64,000 bases of DNA from Acinetobacter baumannii (GTDB lineage Bacteria > Pseudomonadota > Gammaproteobacteria > Pseudomonadales > Moraxellaceae): the NCBI RefSeq assembly GCF_016508585.1, contig NZ_JADVOP010000009.1:1-64000 (forward strand), given 5' to 3'. Position numbers and translations under genes: made by a program. The notes beneath the pieces are model-generated. The model saw only the letters and a program-made list of their open reading frames with translations, was not told where the DNA came from and searched no databases. Shown piece after piece: positions 7,814-17,648 of the stretch; position 1 is the stretch's first letter, and each line of letters starts with the position of its first letter.

Positions 7814-8692
7814 ATGAGCGCTATTCTTCCTCTGTATCCTTTAGAAAATCCCATGCCAAAAGCTTTGGCAAATGCACCTATTGGGATTTTTGATTCAGGA
7901 ATTGGCGGGCTTTCAATTGCACAAGAGATTGCCAATTATCTGCCGAATGAACGTATTGTTTACTATGCAGATACAGCGCATGTCCCTTACGGTCCACGAA
8001 CCGATCAAAATATTCGCGAATTAACAGCGCATGCGATTGAATGGCTGTATCGCCAAGGCTGTAAAATTGCGGTTGTCGCTTGCAATACGGCATCTGCTTT
8101 TAGTCTCGATTATTTACGTGATCATTATGGTGAAAACTTTCCTATTGTGGGATTGGTTCCCGCATTAAAACCAGCAGTTTTACAAAGCCAGTCTAAAGTG
8201 GTTTCAGTGTTGGCAACACCTGCAACTTTTCGAGGGCAACTGATTAAAGATGTGATTCAACGCTTTGCAGAGCCTGCCAAAGTGGAGGTACTCACCATTA
8301 CCAATTTAGACTTGGTTCCGCTGGTTGAATCTGGACGTTATAACACGCTAGAGTGTAAGCAAAGCTTACAAAAGGTCTTGGATCCTGCGGTTGCGAAAGG
8401 TGCAGATTATTTGGTTTTGGGATGTACTCATTACCCGTATTTAAAGCAAAGTATTCAAGAGCTTTACGGTGCTCAATTAAGCTTAATTGATTCAGGCTTG
8501 GCAGTTGCGCGACAAACGGCACGTATATTATTGAAAAATGAGTTAATATCGACTGATTCGCAAGGAGCAGCTGTTCGGTTACAGTGTTTTGTGAGTGGAC
8601 AGAATGCCAAAGAATTAGAAAGTGTCCTCAAGCATCTCATACAGCCGGAAATTACATGGTCTATCGAAAATATTGTTGAAAAACTCGGCTAA
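7814..8692 (+). CDS. murI: Glutamate racemase
   Basis: Converts L-glutamate to D-glutamate for peptidoglycan, in the cytoplasm. The two catalytic cysteines sit in VVACNTASAF and VLGCTHYPYL. The N-terminal IGIFDSGIGGLS carries the conserved Asp-Ser and Gly-rich loop. The open frame extends upstream to a TTG at 7763, inside the preceding gene. I place the start at ATG 7814, which has a weak AGTGGA site; ATG 7853, just before the conserved domain, is an equally possible start. It follows the DUF1285 gene in a likely two-gene operon. Confidence 0.95.
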   Translation: MSAILPLYPLENPMPKALANAPIGIFDSGIGGLSIAQEIANYLPNERIVYYADTAHVPYGPRTDQNIRELTAHAIEWLYRQGCKIAVVACNTASAFSLDYLRDHYGENFPIVGLVPALKPAVLQSQSKVVSVLATPATFRGQLIKDVIQRFAEPAKVEVLTITNLDLVPLVESGRYNTLECKQSLQKVLDPAVAKGADYLVLGCTHYPYLKQSIQELYGAQLSLIDSGLAVARQTARILLKNELISTDSQGAAVRLQCFVSGQNAKELESVLKHLIQPEITWSIENIVEKLG

Positions 8693-8799
8693 TTCTTTCA
8701 ATATTAGAAAGATTTAATATTTTTTAATAAGTGTAGGGCATATTCTACTTAAAGCTCAAGGATGGACTTAAGTTGAGTATGACAAGAATGGGTTAACCT

Positions 8800-9816
8800 A
8801 TGCTCGATAAACGTTATCAAGTTTTTATTACAACATCTGGCAAAGAAATGCAGCCAGAACGAATGGTTGTGTCTCAAACATTGATTGGGATGGGGTTCTT
8901 TTCCTGGGGGTTAGAGCAACGTACACCTTTAAGTACTGCTTTTGCTCGTCGTCAGATTGATGATTGTGATTATGTGCTGTTGTTATTGGGTAGCCAATAT
9001 GGTGAGCAGTCTGTTTCAGGGGTAAGTTATTTACATCTGGAATATATTTATGCAGTGACCAAGCAGAAGCCAATTATTGTGTTTATGCATGAAAATCCAG
9101 AGTCTCGTGAATCACATTTAAAAGAAGAAAGTGCAATCTTAAAAGGCAAATTTAATGAATTTCGCCATCAGCTACAAAAAGAAGTTGAGCAAGTGGTGAC
9201 TTATCGAACCTTGAGAGATTTAGAGTTAGCCGTGCGTTCTTATATGCCTCAAATGCTGGAGCGTTATCCTGTTGTAGGTTGGGTAAGACCTCAAAATATT
9301 CAGGTTTTGCAAGATGAGATCGATCGTTTAAAATCAAAATTGGCGCAGGTTTCAGTTGAGCATGGTCAGAAAGCAGCAGATCCATTTTTAACTTTACCAA
9401 AAGTTTCACTGCATGAAGTGTTTAACTTCGATTACCGTATGCATGCTTATCAAGATGGTAATTTTAGGGAGCTTTCTCCAGCACGTGAAATGACTTGGGC
9501 GGAGTTATTAAAAATATTATCTGTTGAATTCAGGAAACCGACACCTGAGGATTTTTTCTCCAAAGTACTCAATGACTATTTAAATAATACAGGTCTGACA
9601 GATGCACAAGTGGTCATGCCGCGTGCGCATGCCGTTTCTAGAGCACAGATCAATGTACGTTCTTTACATACGATTAAGCAACAAGTCCGTCAAAATGAAT
9701 GGATTGTCCCTGTCGGACGAGATGACCGTCAGCGCATGTTATGGCAAATGACCGATAAATGTGTCAAATTACTGGAAAATTCACAACGTATCAGTCATCG
9801 TTCTTCTATTTTTTAA
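8800..9816 (+). CDS. DUF4062 domain protein
   Basis: 338 residues. The N-terminal ~110 residues match DUF4062: a YQVFITTSGKEMQPER opening, WGLEQRTPLSTAF, and the DDCDYVLLLLGSQYGE strand followed by SYLHLEYIYAV. DUF4062 is a TIR/Rossmann-like module that elsewhere is fused to STAND-type or defence proteins. Here there is no ATPase domain. Instead a predicted coiled-coil segment near residues 170-190 is followed by a C-terminal domain of about 130 residues that I do not recognise. The gene stands alone between murI and hemH with its own space on both sides. The function is unknown; a sensor or small-molecule-binding role would be conjecture. Confidence 0.8.
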   Translation: MLDKRYQVFITTSGKEMQPERMVVSQTLIGMGFFSWGLEQRTPLSTAFARRQIDDCDYVLLLLGSQYGEQSVSGVSYLHLEYIYAVTKQKPIIVFMHENPESRESHLKEESAILKGKFNEFRHQLQKEVEQVVTYRTLRDLELAVRSYMPQMLERYPVVGWVRPQNIQVLQDEIDRLKSKLAQVSVEHGQKAADPFLTLPKVSLHEVFNFDYRMHAYQDGNFRELSPAREMTWAELLKILSVEFRKPTPEDFFSKVLNDYLNNTGLTDAQVVMPRAHAVSRAQINVRSLHTIKQQVRQNEWIVPVGRDDRQRMLWQMTDKCVKLLENSQRISHRSSIF

Positions 9817-9914
9817 GTGTACGCAGTGTCAATATGCAGATAAAAATTCTGTTTATAGATTGACTCTGGTAAGCTGATATTTAGAGATTATGGTATTGTG
9901 CAAACAGAGTAAAA

Positions 9915-10925
9915 ATGTCTTTATCCAAACCTAAAGTCCTGATAGTTATTGCCAATCTTGGGACACCAGATGCACCAACAGCGCCTGCGGTTCGGGCTTT
10001 TTTAAAGCAGTTTTTATCGGATCAGCGTGTAATCGAAATTCCCAAGCTTTTGTGGGCAATTATCTTAAATGCTTTTGTACTGCCGTTTCGCCCCAAGCGT
10101 GTAGCGGAAGCTTATGCGCAGGTATGGGCTGATGATTCACCGATGCGGGAAATCTTATTTGAACAAGTACGAGGGCTTCAACAGAAATTGAGCCCATTCA
10201 ATACTGATTTTGATTTAACCATTGTTCCTGCAATGACATATGGTCGTCCGGGTATTGATCTTGTGCTGCGTGAAGCTGAGACACAGCTTTATGATCATAT
10301 TATTCTTTTTCCTTTATTTCCGCAGTATTCCGCAACCTCCACAGCTCCGTTGTACGATGTCGTTGCAAAGTGGCTGCTCAGGCAACGAAATATTCCGGGT
10401 CTAAGTTTTATTCGGGATTATTATCAACATCCTTTATATATTCAGGCCTTAGCCAACAGTGTCCGTGATTACCGGCAGCAACATGGTCAAGCGACAAAAT
10501 TATTGATGTCTTTCCATGGTATTCCACAGCCGTATGCTGATAAAGGTGATCCATATGCAGACCGTTGTCGAGTTACGGCACAAAAGGTTGCTCAAGCACT
10601 TCAGCTCAATGATGATGATTGGGCGATAAGCTTTCAATCTCGTTTTGGCAAACAGGAATGGGTGAAACCCTATACGGATCAATTGTTGCAACAATGGGCG
10701 GAGCAAGGAGTAGAATCTGTACAAATCCTTAGTCCGGCATTTTCAGCAGATTGTTTAGAAACATTGGAAGAATTGGCCATTCAAAATGCTGAATTATTTT
10801 TGCAAGCGGGTGGCAAGCATTATGCCTATATTCCTGCATTGAATACTCGTGCCGATCATATTGATCTATTGGGGCATTTGTTAGAGGCGCAACTGGATGC
10901 TTTAAAGGTACAGTTGCAGGCTTAG
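9915..10925 (+). CDS. hemH: Ferrochelatase
   Basis: 336 residues. Inserts ferrous iron into protoporphyrin IX as the last step of haem synthesis. Family features seen are [20 protein letters not shown] near the start, the substrate-pocket region [23 protein letters not shown], the catalytic-histidine motif [11 protein letters not shown] and the late [11 protein letters not shown] with its conserved Glu. It is a single gene with its own promoter space. Other haem genes in this window (hemW, hemF, hemN) are unlinked to it. Confidence 0.97.
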   Translation: MSLSKPKVLIVIANLGTPDAPTAPAVRAFLKQFLSDQRVIEIPKLLWAIILNAFVLPFRPKRVAEAYAQVWADDSPMREILFEQVRGLQQKLSPFNTDFDLTIVPAMTYGRPGIDLVLREAETQLYDHIILFPLFPQYSATSTAPLYDVVAKWLLRQRNIPGLSFIRDYYQHPLYIQALANSVRDYRQQHGQATKLLMSFHGIPQPYADKGDPYADRCRVTAQKVAQALQLNDDDWAISFQSRFGKQEWVKPYTDQLLQQWAEQGVESVQILSPAFSADCLETLEELAIQNAELFLQAGGKHYAYIPALNTRADHIDLLGHLLEAQLDALKVQLQA

Positions 10926-11029
10926 AGTCTGTTGATACTTCATCATTGTCTGCCTGGTTTATGTTGTGAACAGATAATCCAATGCATGGTTGAAATGTCA
11001 ACAAATTCTACTCTTTTAGGAAAATTATT

Positions 11030-11674
11030 ATGTTACAAGTTAAAATTGTACCCGTAACGGCATTTGCTCAAAACTGTTCCATTGTTTGGGACTCAGAAAC
11101 AAAAGAAGCGGTATTGATCGATGCAGGCGGTGAACCTGAAAAATTAAAACAAGAGGTTGAAGCGCTGGGTTTGACAGTAAAAGCATTATGGTTAACACAT
11201 GGGCATTTGGATCATGCTGGGGCTGTGGGGGCACTGGTTAAAGTATGGAATGTGCCCGTGATTGGTCCCCATAAAGAAGATCAATTCTGGTTAGATATGA
11301 TTCAAGACGTATCTGCTCGTTATGGCTTTCCTATTCCTGAACCAGTGAACGTTGATCAGTGGCTTGAAGGTGGTGAAACACTGAAATTAGGGCAGGAGGA
11401 ATTTGAAGTTCGTTTTGCGCCGGGTCATACACCGGGTCATGTCATCTTTTACAATGCAAAACATGCGGTTCTGTGGACGGGTGATGTGTTGTTCAAAGGC
11501 TCAATTGGTCGCACAGACTTTCCAAAAGGCAATCATCAGCAATTACTTGATTCAATTCAGCGTGAATGCTTTAGTTTGCCCGACAACACCCAATTTATTT
11601 CAGGGCATGGCCCTATGAGTACAATTGGTTTTGAAAAACAATATAATCCATTTGTGGCAAGTAAAGCAGGCTAA
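11030..11674 (+). CDS. MBL-fold hydrolase, glyoxalase II-like (YcbL type)
   Basis: 214 residues of metallo-beta-lactamase fold. The metal-binding motif THGHLDHAGA, the distal His in FAPGHTPGHVIFY, the Asp in WTGDVLFKGSIGR and the final His in FISGHGPMST complete the two-metal site. The small size and the GSIGRTDFP motif place it with YcbL-like hydroxyacylglutathione hydrolases, which cleave thioesters such as S-lactoylglutathione. The ribosome site TTAGGA precedes ATG 11030. It is cytoplasmic and monocistronic, and the exact substrate is unknown. Confidence 0.9.
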   Translation: MLQVKIVPVTAFAQNCSIVWDSETKEAVLIDAGGEPEKLKQEVEALGLTVKALWLTHGHLDHAGAVGALVKVWNVPVIGPHKEDQFWLDMIQDVSARYGFPIPEPVNVDQWLEGGETLKLGQEEFEVRFAPGHTPGHVIFYNAKHAVLWTGDVLFKGSIGRTDFPKGNHQQLLDSIQRECFSLPDNTQFISGHGPMSTIGFEKQYNPFVASKAG

Positions 11675-11781
11675 GTGTCTCCCTAAACTTGATGTCTCAT
11701 AAAATACAGCTCAGTCAGTGTCGGATAACGCAATGAATGGGCTCATGTTCTTTCATTTTCTATTTATGAGACGATGAAGTA

Positions 11782-11964
11782 TCAACGTTTTATAAAAGGA
11801 TTGGCTGATCGGTTTTGTGCTTCTAAGACAATCAGTAGAATTGAAGCTGCAAAGAGGACTCCAATAATAATCAGTGATGCATCCAGTGCATAAATGCCTA
11901 GCGTGGTAAAAAACACACATAAAATGGCTAATATCGTGACAAAAACTTTTAAACCTATATACAT
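11782..11964 (-). CDS. Small two-helix membrane protein
   Basis: 60 residues if translation starts at ATG 11964, which has the ribosome site CTGGAG ten bases upstream; the frame stays open to 12048. Two hydrophobic helices (about residues 4-24 and 27-46) are followed by a short polar end, so it is probably an inner-membrane protein. I do not recognise a family. It lies convergent to the MBL hydrolase and divergent from the pqq cluster. Confidence 0.55.
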   Translation of the reverse strand: MYIGLKVFVTILAILCVFFTTLGIYALDASLIIIGVLFAASILLIVLEAQNRSANPFIKR

Positions 11965-12048
11965 CTTGTGATACTCCAGTTGAGTTTCAATGAAACTATT
12001 TTTTAATTTTTTATATGGAAAATGTGACATTAAACACGCAATGATCAT

Positions 12049-12381
12049 ATAACTAAGCGTGTGTTAAAAAGTAGGCGTTTATTGTGAAATATATATGTCA
12101 ATTGTGTTTAAATTATAAAAAACTGTTTAATCAGAACAAGGGCGTTACATTCACTCAAAAATATAAAATAGAAACTGTCTTAATTTCGGATTTTGATTTC
12201 CCTCATCGGGCATGATGAATAGTTTCTGCTCATTTTTAATGATAACGACTATCGAACAAAATATTAACTAAACAGGGTCTACAAGGGTAGCATTTTTATT
12301 TAGAATAAAATTTAGACAATGCTGTTGCATTGAATCAGGTGTTAATTTTTTAAATAAGAATTGAATTTGGAGAAAAATTTT
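12049..12381. other. Upstream region of the pqq cluster
   Basis: AT-rich intergenic DNA between the small membrane protein and pqqA. It should hold the pqqA promoter, but I see no convincing -35/-10 pair or operator. The ribosome site TTTGGAGAAA lies just upstream of pqqA. Confidence 0.4.
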
Positions 12382-12456
12382 ATGCAATGGATAAAACCAG
12401 CTTTTACTGACTTACGAATTGGTTTTGAAGTGACCATGTACTTTGAAGCCCGTTGA
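12382..12456 (+). CDS. pqqA: PQQ precursor peptide PqqA
   Basis: 24-residue ribosomal peptide that is the substrate for pyrroloquinoline quinone. It is too short for ordinary gene finding but unmistakable: [11 protein letters not shown] carries the conserved Glu16 and Tyr20, which are cross-linked by PqqE and become the PQQ skeleton. The start ATG 12382 has a strong site (TTTGGAGAAA). The hairpin 20 bases after its stop probably limits read-through to pqqB, so that the peptide is made in excess over the enzymes. Confidence 0.95.
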   Translation: MQWIKPAFTDLRIGFEVTMYFEAR

Positions 12457-12476
12457 TTATTTTATCTTCGAACCAA

Positions 12477-12508
12477 AATAAGCCCTAGTCTTGATCTGGG
12501 GCTTATAT
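12477..12508 (+). terminator. pqqA-pqqB attenuating hairpin
   Basis: ATAAGCCCTAG - tcttgat - CTGGGGCTTAT forms a stem of about ten pairs with one mismatch. The following T-rich tract is short. It sits in the 75-bp gap between pqqA and pqqB, where partial termination or mRNA protection is known in other pqq operons. Confidence 0.65.
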
Positions 12509-12531
12509 CTTTATCATCAGATCTTATTTCT

Positions 12532-13443
12532 ATGTATATTTATATATTGGGTTCAGCTGCAGGTGGCGGATTTCCACAATGGAATTGCAATTGTGTTAAT
12601 TGTGATGGTATCCGCAAAGGCACGATTCAAGCCAAAGCTCGAACACAATCTTCGATTGCCATTTCTGAAAATGGCACGGACTGGATATTGTTAAACGCTT
12701 CTCCCGATATTCGCCAGCAATTATTTGATTTTAAGGCTGCCCAACCAGCGCGTAAATTACGTGATACTGGTATTAGCGATGTCATTCTGATGGACAGTCA
12801 ACTTGACCATACATTAGGGCTTCTTAGTTTACGTGAAGGATGTCCAATTTCTGTATGGTGTACTGAAATGGTCTATCAAGACCTCAGTTTGGGTTTTCCC
12901 GTATTTAATATATTGAAGCATTGGAATGGTGGACTGCAATATCGCCAGATTGACCCGAAACACGCTTTTCGAATGGATCGCTTCAAGCATTTGCAATTCA
13001 TTCCCTTGCTGATTCAAAGTGCGGCTCCGCCATACTCACCTCATCGCCATGATCCGCATGAGGGGGACAATATTGCTTTAATTATTAAAGACCAAAAAAC
13101 ACAAAAGCAGTTATTTTACGCGCCTGGTCTTGGGAAAATTGATGACATGATTATGGAGACGATGAGGAACTCAGATTGTGTGATGATTGATGGGACGCTT
13201 TGGACAGATGATGAGATGCAAAAATGTGGCGTAGGTGTTAAAACTGGAAGGGAAATGGGACACCTGTACATCAGTGGTGAAGGTGGATCATTGTCTTATT
13301 TGAATCAGCTTTCAGCCGTAAAAAAAATACTGATTCATATTAATAATACCAATCCGATTTTAAATGAGAACTCCGTTCAATTTGCTGAACTTCAAGCTAA
13401 TGGAGTAGATGTGGCTTATGACGGAATGTACATTGAACTTTAA
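12532..13443 (+). CDS. pqqB: PQQ biosynthesis protein PqqB
   Basis: 303 residues of metallo-beta-lactamase-like fold. It starts with [17 protein letters not shown] and contains the CVNCDG cysteine cluster that binds structural zinc. [10 protein letters not shown] replaces the usual HxHxDH motif, as is typical of PqqB. PqqB is proposed to hydroxylate the cross-linked peptide-derived intermediate (AHQ pathway) in the cytoplasm. The second gene of the cluster, it is 11 bp from pqqC. Confidence 0.97.
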   Translation: MYIYILGSAAGGGFPQWNCNCVNCDGIRKGTIQAKARTQSSIAISENGTDWILLNASPDIRQQLFDFKAAQPARKLRDTGISDVILMDSQLDHTLGLLSLREGCPISVWCTEMVYQDLSLGFPVFNILKHWNGGLQYRQIDPKHAFRMDRFKHLQFIPLLIQSAAPPYSPHRHDPHEGDNIALIIKDQKTQKQLFYAPGLGKIDDMIMETMRNSDCVMIDGTLWTDDEMQKCGVGVKTGREMGHLYISGEGGSLSYLNQLSAVKKILIHINNTNPILNENSVQFAELQANGVDVAYDGMYIEL

Positions 13444-13454
13444 TAAGATGCCCT

Positions 13455-14213
13455 ATGAATCAAATACCAAAAGCGTTGACACCAGAAGAATTTAAACAAG
13501 CGATTATAGAAAAAGGACAGTATTACCATATTCATCATCCGTTTCATGTCATGATGGCGGAAGGGAAAGCGAGCCAACAGCAAATTCAGGCATGGGTTGC
13601 AAATCGTTTCTATTATCAAATTAATATTCCCCTTAAAGATGCTGCGATCATGGCAAATTGTCCAGATCAACGGGTACGTCAGGAGTGGATTCAACGAATG
13701 ATTGATCAGGATGGTGAGTATCCAGATGGTGGGGGACGAGAGGCTTGGTTGTGTTTGGCCGAAGCTGTAGGTCTTCGACGTGAACAGGTGATTTCTGAAG
13801 AGCTGGTTCTCCCAGGGGTACGCTTTGCTGTAGATGCTTATGTCAACTTTGCACGTAGAGCGTCATGGCGGGAAGCCGCGAGCAGTTCATTAACTGAATT
13901 ATTTGCCCCTAAAATACATCAATCGCGGTTAGATTCATGGCCAAAACATTATCCTTGGATTGATGATAAGGGATATCAATATTTTCGCGCTCGATTAGGT
14001 CAAGCCCGACGAGATGTCGAGCATGGGTTAACGATTACACTGGATTCATTCACCAGTAATCAACAACAGCAACGAATGCTGGAAATACTACAGTTTAAAC
14101 TGGATGTTTTATGGAGCATTTTAGATGCTTTAACTTTGGCTTATATACACAATCAAGCCCCTTATCATACTGTGACTAAAGAACCAGTCTGGCATAAAGG
14201 ATTATTTCGATGA
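13455..14213 (+). CDS. pqqC: Pyrroloquinoline-quinone synthase PqqC
   Basis: 252 residues, all-helical, TENA/haem-oxygenase-like fold. PqqC catalyses the final ring closure and cofactorless eight-electron oxidation of AHQQ to PQQ. Conserved segments are [15 protein letters not shown] (active-site His residues), [20 protein letters not shown] and [15 protein letters not shown]. Its stop overlaps the start of pqqD by four bases (ATGA), giving translational coupling. Confidence 0.97.
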   Translation: MNQIPKALTPEEFKQAIIEKGQYYHIHHPFHVMMAEGKASQQQIQAWVANRFYYQINIPLKDAAIMANCPDQRVRQEWIQRMIDQDGEYPDGGGREAWLCLAEAVGLRREQVISEELVLPGVRFAVDAYVNFARRASWREAASSSLTELFAPKIHQSRLDSWPKHYPWIDDKGYQYFRARLGQARRDVEHGLTITLDSFTSNQQQQRMLEILQFKLDVLWSILDALTLAYIHNQAPYHTVTKEPVWHKGLFR

Positions 14214-14494
14214 GCAGTAAACAACTTGATCAAAACCTTATTCCTATTTGGCGCTCTGGCTATCGTTTTCAATTTGAACCGGCACAAAATAGTTTTGTTA
14301 TTTTATATCCTGAAGGCATGATCAAGTTAAATGAAAGTGCTGGCGCAATTGGGCAGTGTATTGATGGAAAAAATAGCATTTTAGACATTACTGCTTATTT
14401 AAAACAACAATTTGGTGATGTTGCTGAAATAGACAGTGATGTTGTTGATTTTATGTTGGTTGCTCAACAAAAATACTGGATTGATTTTAAATGA
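14210..14494 (+). CDS. pqqD: PqqA-binding chaperone PqqD
   Basis: 94 residues. A small winged-helix-like RiPP recognition element that binds PqqA and presents it to PqqE. Typical features are a W/Y-rich start ([14 protein letters not shown]), [16 protein letters not shown] and the C-terminal hydrophobic helix. It overlaps pqqC and pqqE by four bases at each end, consistent with stoichiometric production of a PqqA-PqqD-PqqE complex. Confidence 0.96.
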   Translation: MSSKQLDQNLIPIWRSGYRFQFEPAQNSFVILYPEGMIKLNESAGAIGQCIDGKNSILDITAYLKQQFGDVAEIDSDVVDFMLVAQQKYWIDFK

Positions 14495-15639
14495 CGATGG
14501 ATATTGGACTACCTTTATGGTTATTGGCGGAGTTAACCTATCGTTGTCCATTACAGTGCCCATATTGTTCCAATCCTTTAGACTATACACAACATAAAAA
14601 TGAACTGACGACAAAAGAATGGTGTGATGTTTTTGATCAGGCTCGTCAACTGGGTGCTGTGCAACTGGGCTTTTCTGGTGGAGAGCCTTTGGTTCGTCAA
14701 GATTTAGATCAATTAGTTGCACATGCACATCAACAAGGTTTTTATACCAATCTCATCACTTCGGGGATGGGTTTGACGGAACAACGAGTGAGTCGTTTAA
14801 AACAAGCGGGTCTTGATCATATACAGGTGAGTTTTCAGGCAAGTGATCCACTGGTAAATGATGCATTGGCAGGTTCAAAAGATGCTTTTGAACAAAAATA
14901 CAACATGTGCCGTATCATAAAAAAATATGCATATCCCATGGTGCTAAATTTTGTCATTCATCGGCATAACATCGATCAGATCGAACAGATGATTGAGCTT
15001 TGCCTAGAATTGAATGCGGATACAGTCGAACTAGCAATTTGTCAGTTTTATGGTTGGGCTTTTTTAAATCGTCAGTATTTATTACCCACTCAGGCACAAT
15101 TGATACGTGCTGAAAAAATTACCAATGTGTATCGAGAAAAATTACGTCTGCAAAATCATCCCTGTAAACTTATTTTTGTGGTACCTGACTATTATGAAGA
15201 GCGCCCAAAAGCATGTATGAACGGTTGGGGGAAAATATTCTTGACGATAGCACCAGATGGTCTGGCGCTACCCTGTCATGCGGCTCGTCAGTTACCGATG
15301 ACTTTTCCGAATATCCGTCAACAATCTTTAGCAAAAATTTGGTATGAATCCATGGCTTTTAACCAATATCGTGGAGATGCTTGGATGCCTGAAGGTTGTC
15401 GCACATGTCCTGATAAAGACCGTGACTTTGGTGGCTGTCGCTGCCAAGCCTATATGTTAACGGGGCATGCATCTGATGCTGATCCAGTCTGTGCCAAGTC
15501 ACCGTATCATCATTTGATTGAACAAGCACGGGCAGACAGTGAACAGGATGTTTCCCTCAGTAATTTGATTTTTCGCAATAGTAAAAATTCTAAACGAATG
15601 AATAATCAGATTTCCGTTCTAAACATTTCAGATCAATGA
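14491..15639 (+). CDS. pqqE: Radical SAM enzyme PqqE
   Basis: 382 residues. Forms the Glu-Tyr carbon-carbon cross-link in PqqA using S-adenosylmethionine. The radical SAM cluster motif is CPLQCPYC near residue 20, with [10 protein letters not shown] next. The C-terminal SPASM region contains auxiliary cluster cysteines ([31 protein letters not shown]). The start ATG overlaps the pqqD stop. The protein runs about 25 residues beyond the last cysteine, into a polar tail. Confidence 0.97.
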   Translation: MTMDIGLPLWLLAELTYRCPLQCPYCSNPLDYTQHKNELTTKEWCDVFDQARQLGAVQLGFSGGEPLVRQDLDQLVAHAHQQGFYTNLITSGMGLTEQRVSRLKQAGLDHIQVSFQASDPLVNDALAGSKDAFEQKYNMCRIIKKYAYPMVLNFVIHRHNIDQIEQMIELCLELNADTVELAICQFYGWAFLNRQYLLPTQAQLIRAEKITNVYREKLRLQNHPCKLIFVVPDYYEERPKACMNGWGKIFLTIAPDGLALPCHAARQLPMTFPNIRQQSLAKIWYESMAFNQYRGDAWMPEGCRTCPDKDRDFGGCRCQAYMLTGHASDADPVCAKSPYHHLIEQARADSEQDVSLSNLIFRNSKNSKRMNNQISVLNISDQ

Positions 15640-15658
15640 TTTGAGCGAGATCTTCAGT

Positions 15659-16723
15659 ATGCACACTGATTCAATGCCAATTTTTGATGGTCACAATGAT
15701 GCTTTAACACGACTGTGGTTATCTGATGACCATGATCCTGTCGATGCTTTTATCCATCAGCAATTGCCTGGACATCTGGATTTAAACCGCTGTCAAAAAG
15801 TGGGTTTTGCAGGCGGCTTTTTTGCTATTTTTCTGCCACCATTCGACTATCTCAAGCAATATCATCCGAATAAGCTGTTAGATCAAGGTGCTGATAACTT
15901 TACCCAGCAACAGATTGAACAGATTTGTTTGCAACAGCTTGATTTAGCTCAACAGTTGACTCAACGTTCGTCCAATATTCAAATCTGTACTTCTGTTGAA
16001 GACATTGAACACTGTATCACTGAAAAAAAGCTGGCGATCGTCCTTCACATGGAAGGTGCAGAAGCTTTACAACACGATCCTGAACTCTTGGATGTCTTTT
16101 ATGATGCAGGGCTACGTAGTATAGGACCACTATGGAATAGGCCAAGTCAATTCGGACATGGTTTAAATGCTGGATTTCCTCATTCTCCCAATACAGGTCC
16201 TGGTCTTACAGCTGAAGGTAAAGCTTTAATTGCACGTTGTGCTGATAAAAAGCTGCTTGTTGATGTGTCTCATATGAATGAGCGAGCCTTTTGGGATACC
16301 GCAGAGATTTTAGCGCAACCGATTGTTGCAACCCACTCCAATGCTTATCGATTGTGTCCACAAGCAAGGAACTTAACCGACACTCAATTAAAAGCGATAT
16401 ATGATAGTCAAGGTTTGGTTGGGGTGAATTTTGATGTGGCGTTTTTACGTTCAGACGGGCAGCGAAATACCGATACACCCATTGAAATGATTTTAGATCA
16501 TTTGGAATATCTCATTCTGTATTTAGGCGAAGAGCATGTAGGCTTTGGTTCTGATTTTGATGGTGCACTGATCAGTAATGAACTCAAAGATATTATGGGC
16601 ATGTCCAAACTGATCAGTGCAATGCGACAACGTAATTATTCAGATCAATTGATTGAAAAAATATGCTTTAAAAATTGGCTCAAGGTGCTTGAACGAATAT
16701 GGGCAGCCCACATGAGGGGTTAA
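15659..16723 (+). CDS. Membrane dipeptidase family protein (M19) in pqq cluster
   Basis: 354 residues of the zinc-dependent M19 (renal dipeptidase) family. FDGHNDAL at the start carries the first metal ligands. MEGAEAL holds the bridging Glu, SHMNERAF and ATHSNAYRL the next His ligands, and GSDFDG the final Asp. There is no signal peptide. The start is ATG 15659, 19 bases after the pqqE stop; the frame extends to a TTG at 15641. Pqq clusters in several gamma-proteobacteria carry such a dipeptidase as an extra gene. No PqqF-type protease is encoded here, so it may trim peptide fragments released from PqqA. That role is inference. Confidence 0.9.
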   Translation: MHTDSMPIFDGHNDALTRLWLSDDHDPVDAFIHQQLPGHLDLNRCQKVGFAGGFFAIFLPPFDYLKQYHPNKLLDQGADNFTQQQIEQICLQQLDLAQQLTQRSSNIQICTSVEDIEHCITEKKLAIVLHMEGAEALQHDPELLDVFYDAGLRSIGPLWNRPSQFGHGLNAGFPHSPNTGPGLTAEGKALIARCADKKLLVDVSHMNERAFWDTAEILAQPIVATHSNAYRLCPQARNLTDTQLKAIYDSQGLVGVNFDVAFLRSDGQRNTDTPIEMILDHLEYLILYLGEEHVGFGSDFDGALISNELKDIMGMSKLISAMRQRNYSDQLIEKICFKNWLKVLERIWAAHMRG

Positions 16724-16911
16724 TCCTCATAATCATCCTCATGGCGTCTTTGGTCCATTTGAGGCGCATCTTGAGTTGGAAGTTTATATTCTTCATTTGC
16801 CCAGGCACCGAGGTCAATCAATTTGCATCGGTCAGAACAAAATGGGCGAAATTCATTTGCTTCCCATGTTGAGGGTTGACCGCATCGTGGACAAGGAAAT
16901 GTTTTAGGCAT
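16720..16911 (-). CDS. yacG: DNA gyrase inhibitor YacG, zinc-binding
   Basis: 63 residues. A single zinc ribbon is formed by CPRCG near residue 7 and CSDRC near residue 25, followed by [12 protein letters not shown], the family signature. YacG binds GyrB and inhibits gyrase in E. coli. The C-terminal tail here is acidic (RRHEDDYED). It is convergent with the M19 dipeptidase gene, and their stop codons overlap, so no space exists for a terminator between them. Confidence 0.95.
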   Translation of the reverse strand: MPKTFPCPRCGQPSTWEANEFRPFCSDRCKLIDLGAWANEEYKLPTQDAPQMDQRRHEDDYED

Positions 16912-16991
16912 ACAGAAATTCTCATTTTAAAAAAGCAAAACCTGCAAAGAATTGTTAAACTTGCAGCGATTTTTCTTAGTTTGATCTGATT

Positions 16992-17648
16992 ATGCCGATT
17001 CGTCAATTTCAAGCACAGCGTATGCATGCTCCTCGTGATTTTCAACGTATTGAAAATACTCCTATTTGTGTTGAAATCGGGGCAGGAAAAGGCAAACATG
17101 CATTATTATTTTCGGGGCAACATCCGGACTTGAGCTTGATTGCAATTGAGCGAACACGCGAAAAATTTTTGGCGATGCAAAAACAGCATCAATCAGAAGG
17201 ACAAACGAATTTAACCCCAATCCATGCCGATGCATTGCCCTGGGTTGTACACGCATTGCATCCAGCGCAGGTGCAGCAGTTCTTTATTCTCTATCCAAAT
17301 CCTGAACCACATAATCCGGCGCAACGCTGGTTGAATATGCCTTTTTTTGAGTTTTTGATTTCTAGACTGCAACCAAATGGCAATATTACATTGGCAAGTA
17401 ATATTCCCGAATATATCGCTGAAGCTGAACAACAGTTGCAAGAGGTTTGGAAACTTCCTTATGAAAAACAAATTATTGCATCAGATTCAGCACGAACACA
17501 TTTTGAAATCAAATATCTGGAACGTGGTGAGCTGTGCCAGCAATTGATTATTCGTAAGCCTGAACATTATTCAACTCGTTTTGATGATATGCCGCCCCGT
17601 CAAGGTCAGGCTGTTGAAACGCTGTCAGAGCAAGCGCATGTCGATTAA
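16992..17648 (+). CDS. TrmB-like class I SAM-dependent methyltransferase
   Basis: 218 residues. The SAM motif VEIGAGKGKHALLFS, the acidic loop LIAIERTREKF and the layout match the TrmB (tRNA m7G46 methyltransferase) family. However, the hallmark FPDPWPK-type motif is replaced by LYPNPEPHNPAQRW, and the basic RNA-binding stretch is weaker. The C-terminus keeps the T-x-F-E motif (RTHFEIKYLERGE). It could be a divergent TrmB or a paralogue with another substrate. Whether a standard trmB exists elsewhere cannot be seen here. It is co-oriented with, and overlaps by 11 bp, the flavoprotein gene that follows. Confidence 0.7.
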   Translation: MPIRQFQAQRMHAPRDFQRIENTPICVEIGAGKGKHALLFSGQHPDLSLIAIERTREKFLAMQKQHQSEGQTNLTPIHADALPWVVHALHPAQVQQFFILYPNPEPHNPAQRWLNMPFFEFLISRLQPNGNITLASNIPEYIAEAEQQLQEVWKLPYEKQIIASDSARTHFEIKYLERGELCQQLIIRKPEHYSTRFDDMPPRQGQAVETLSEQAHVD

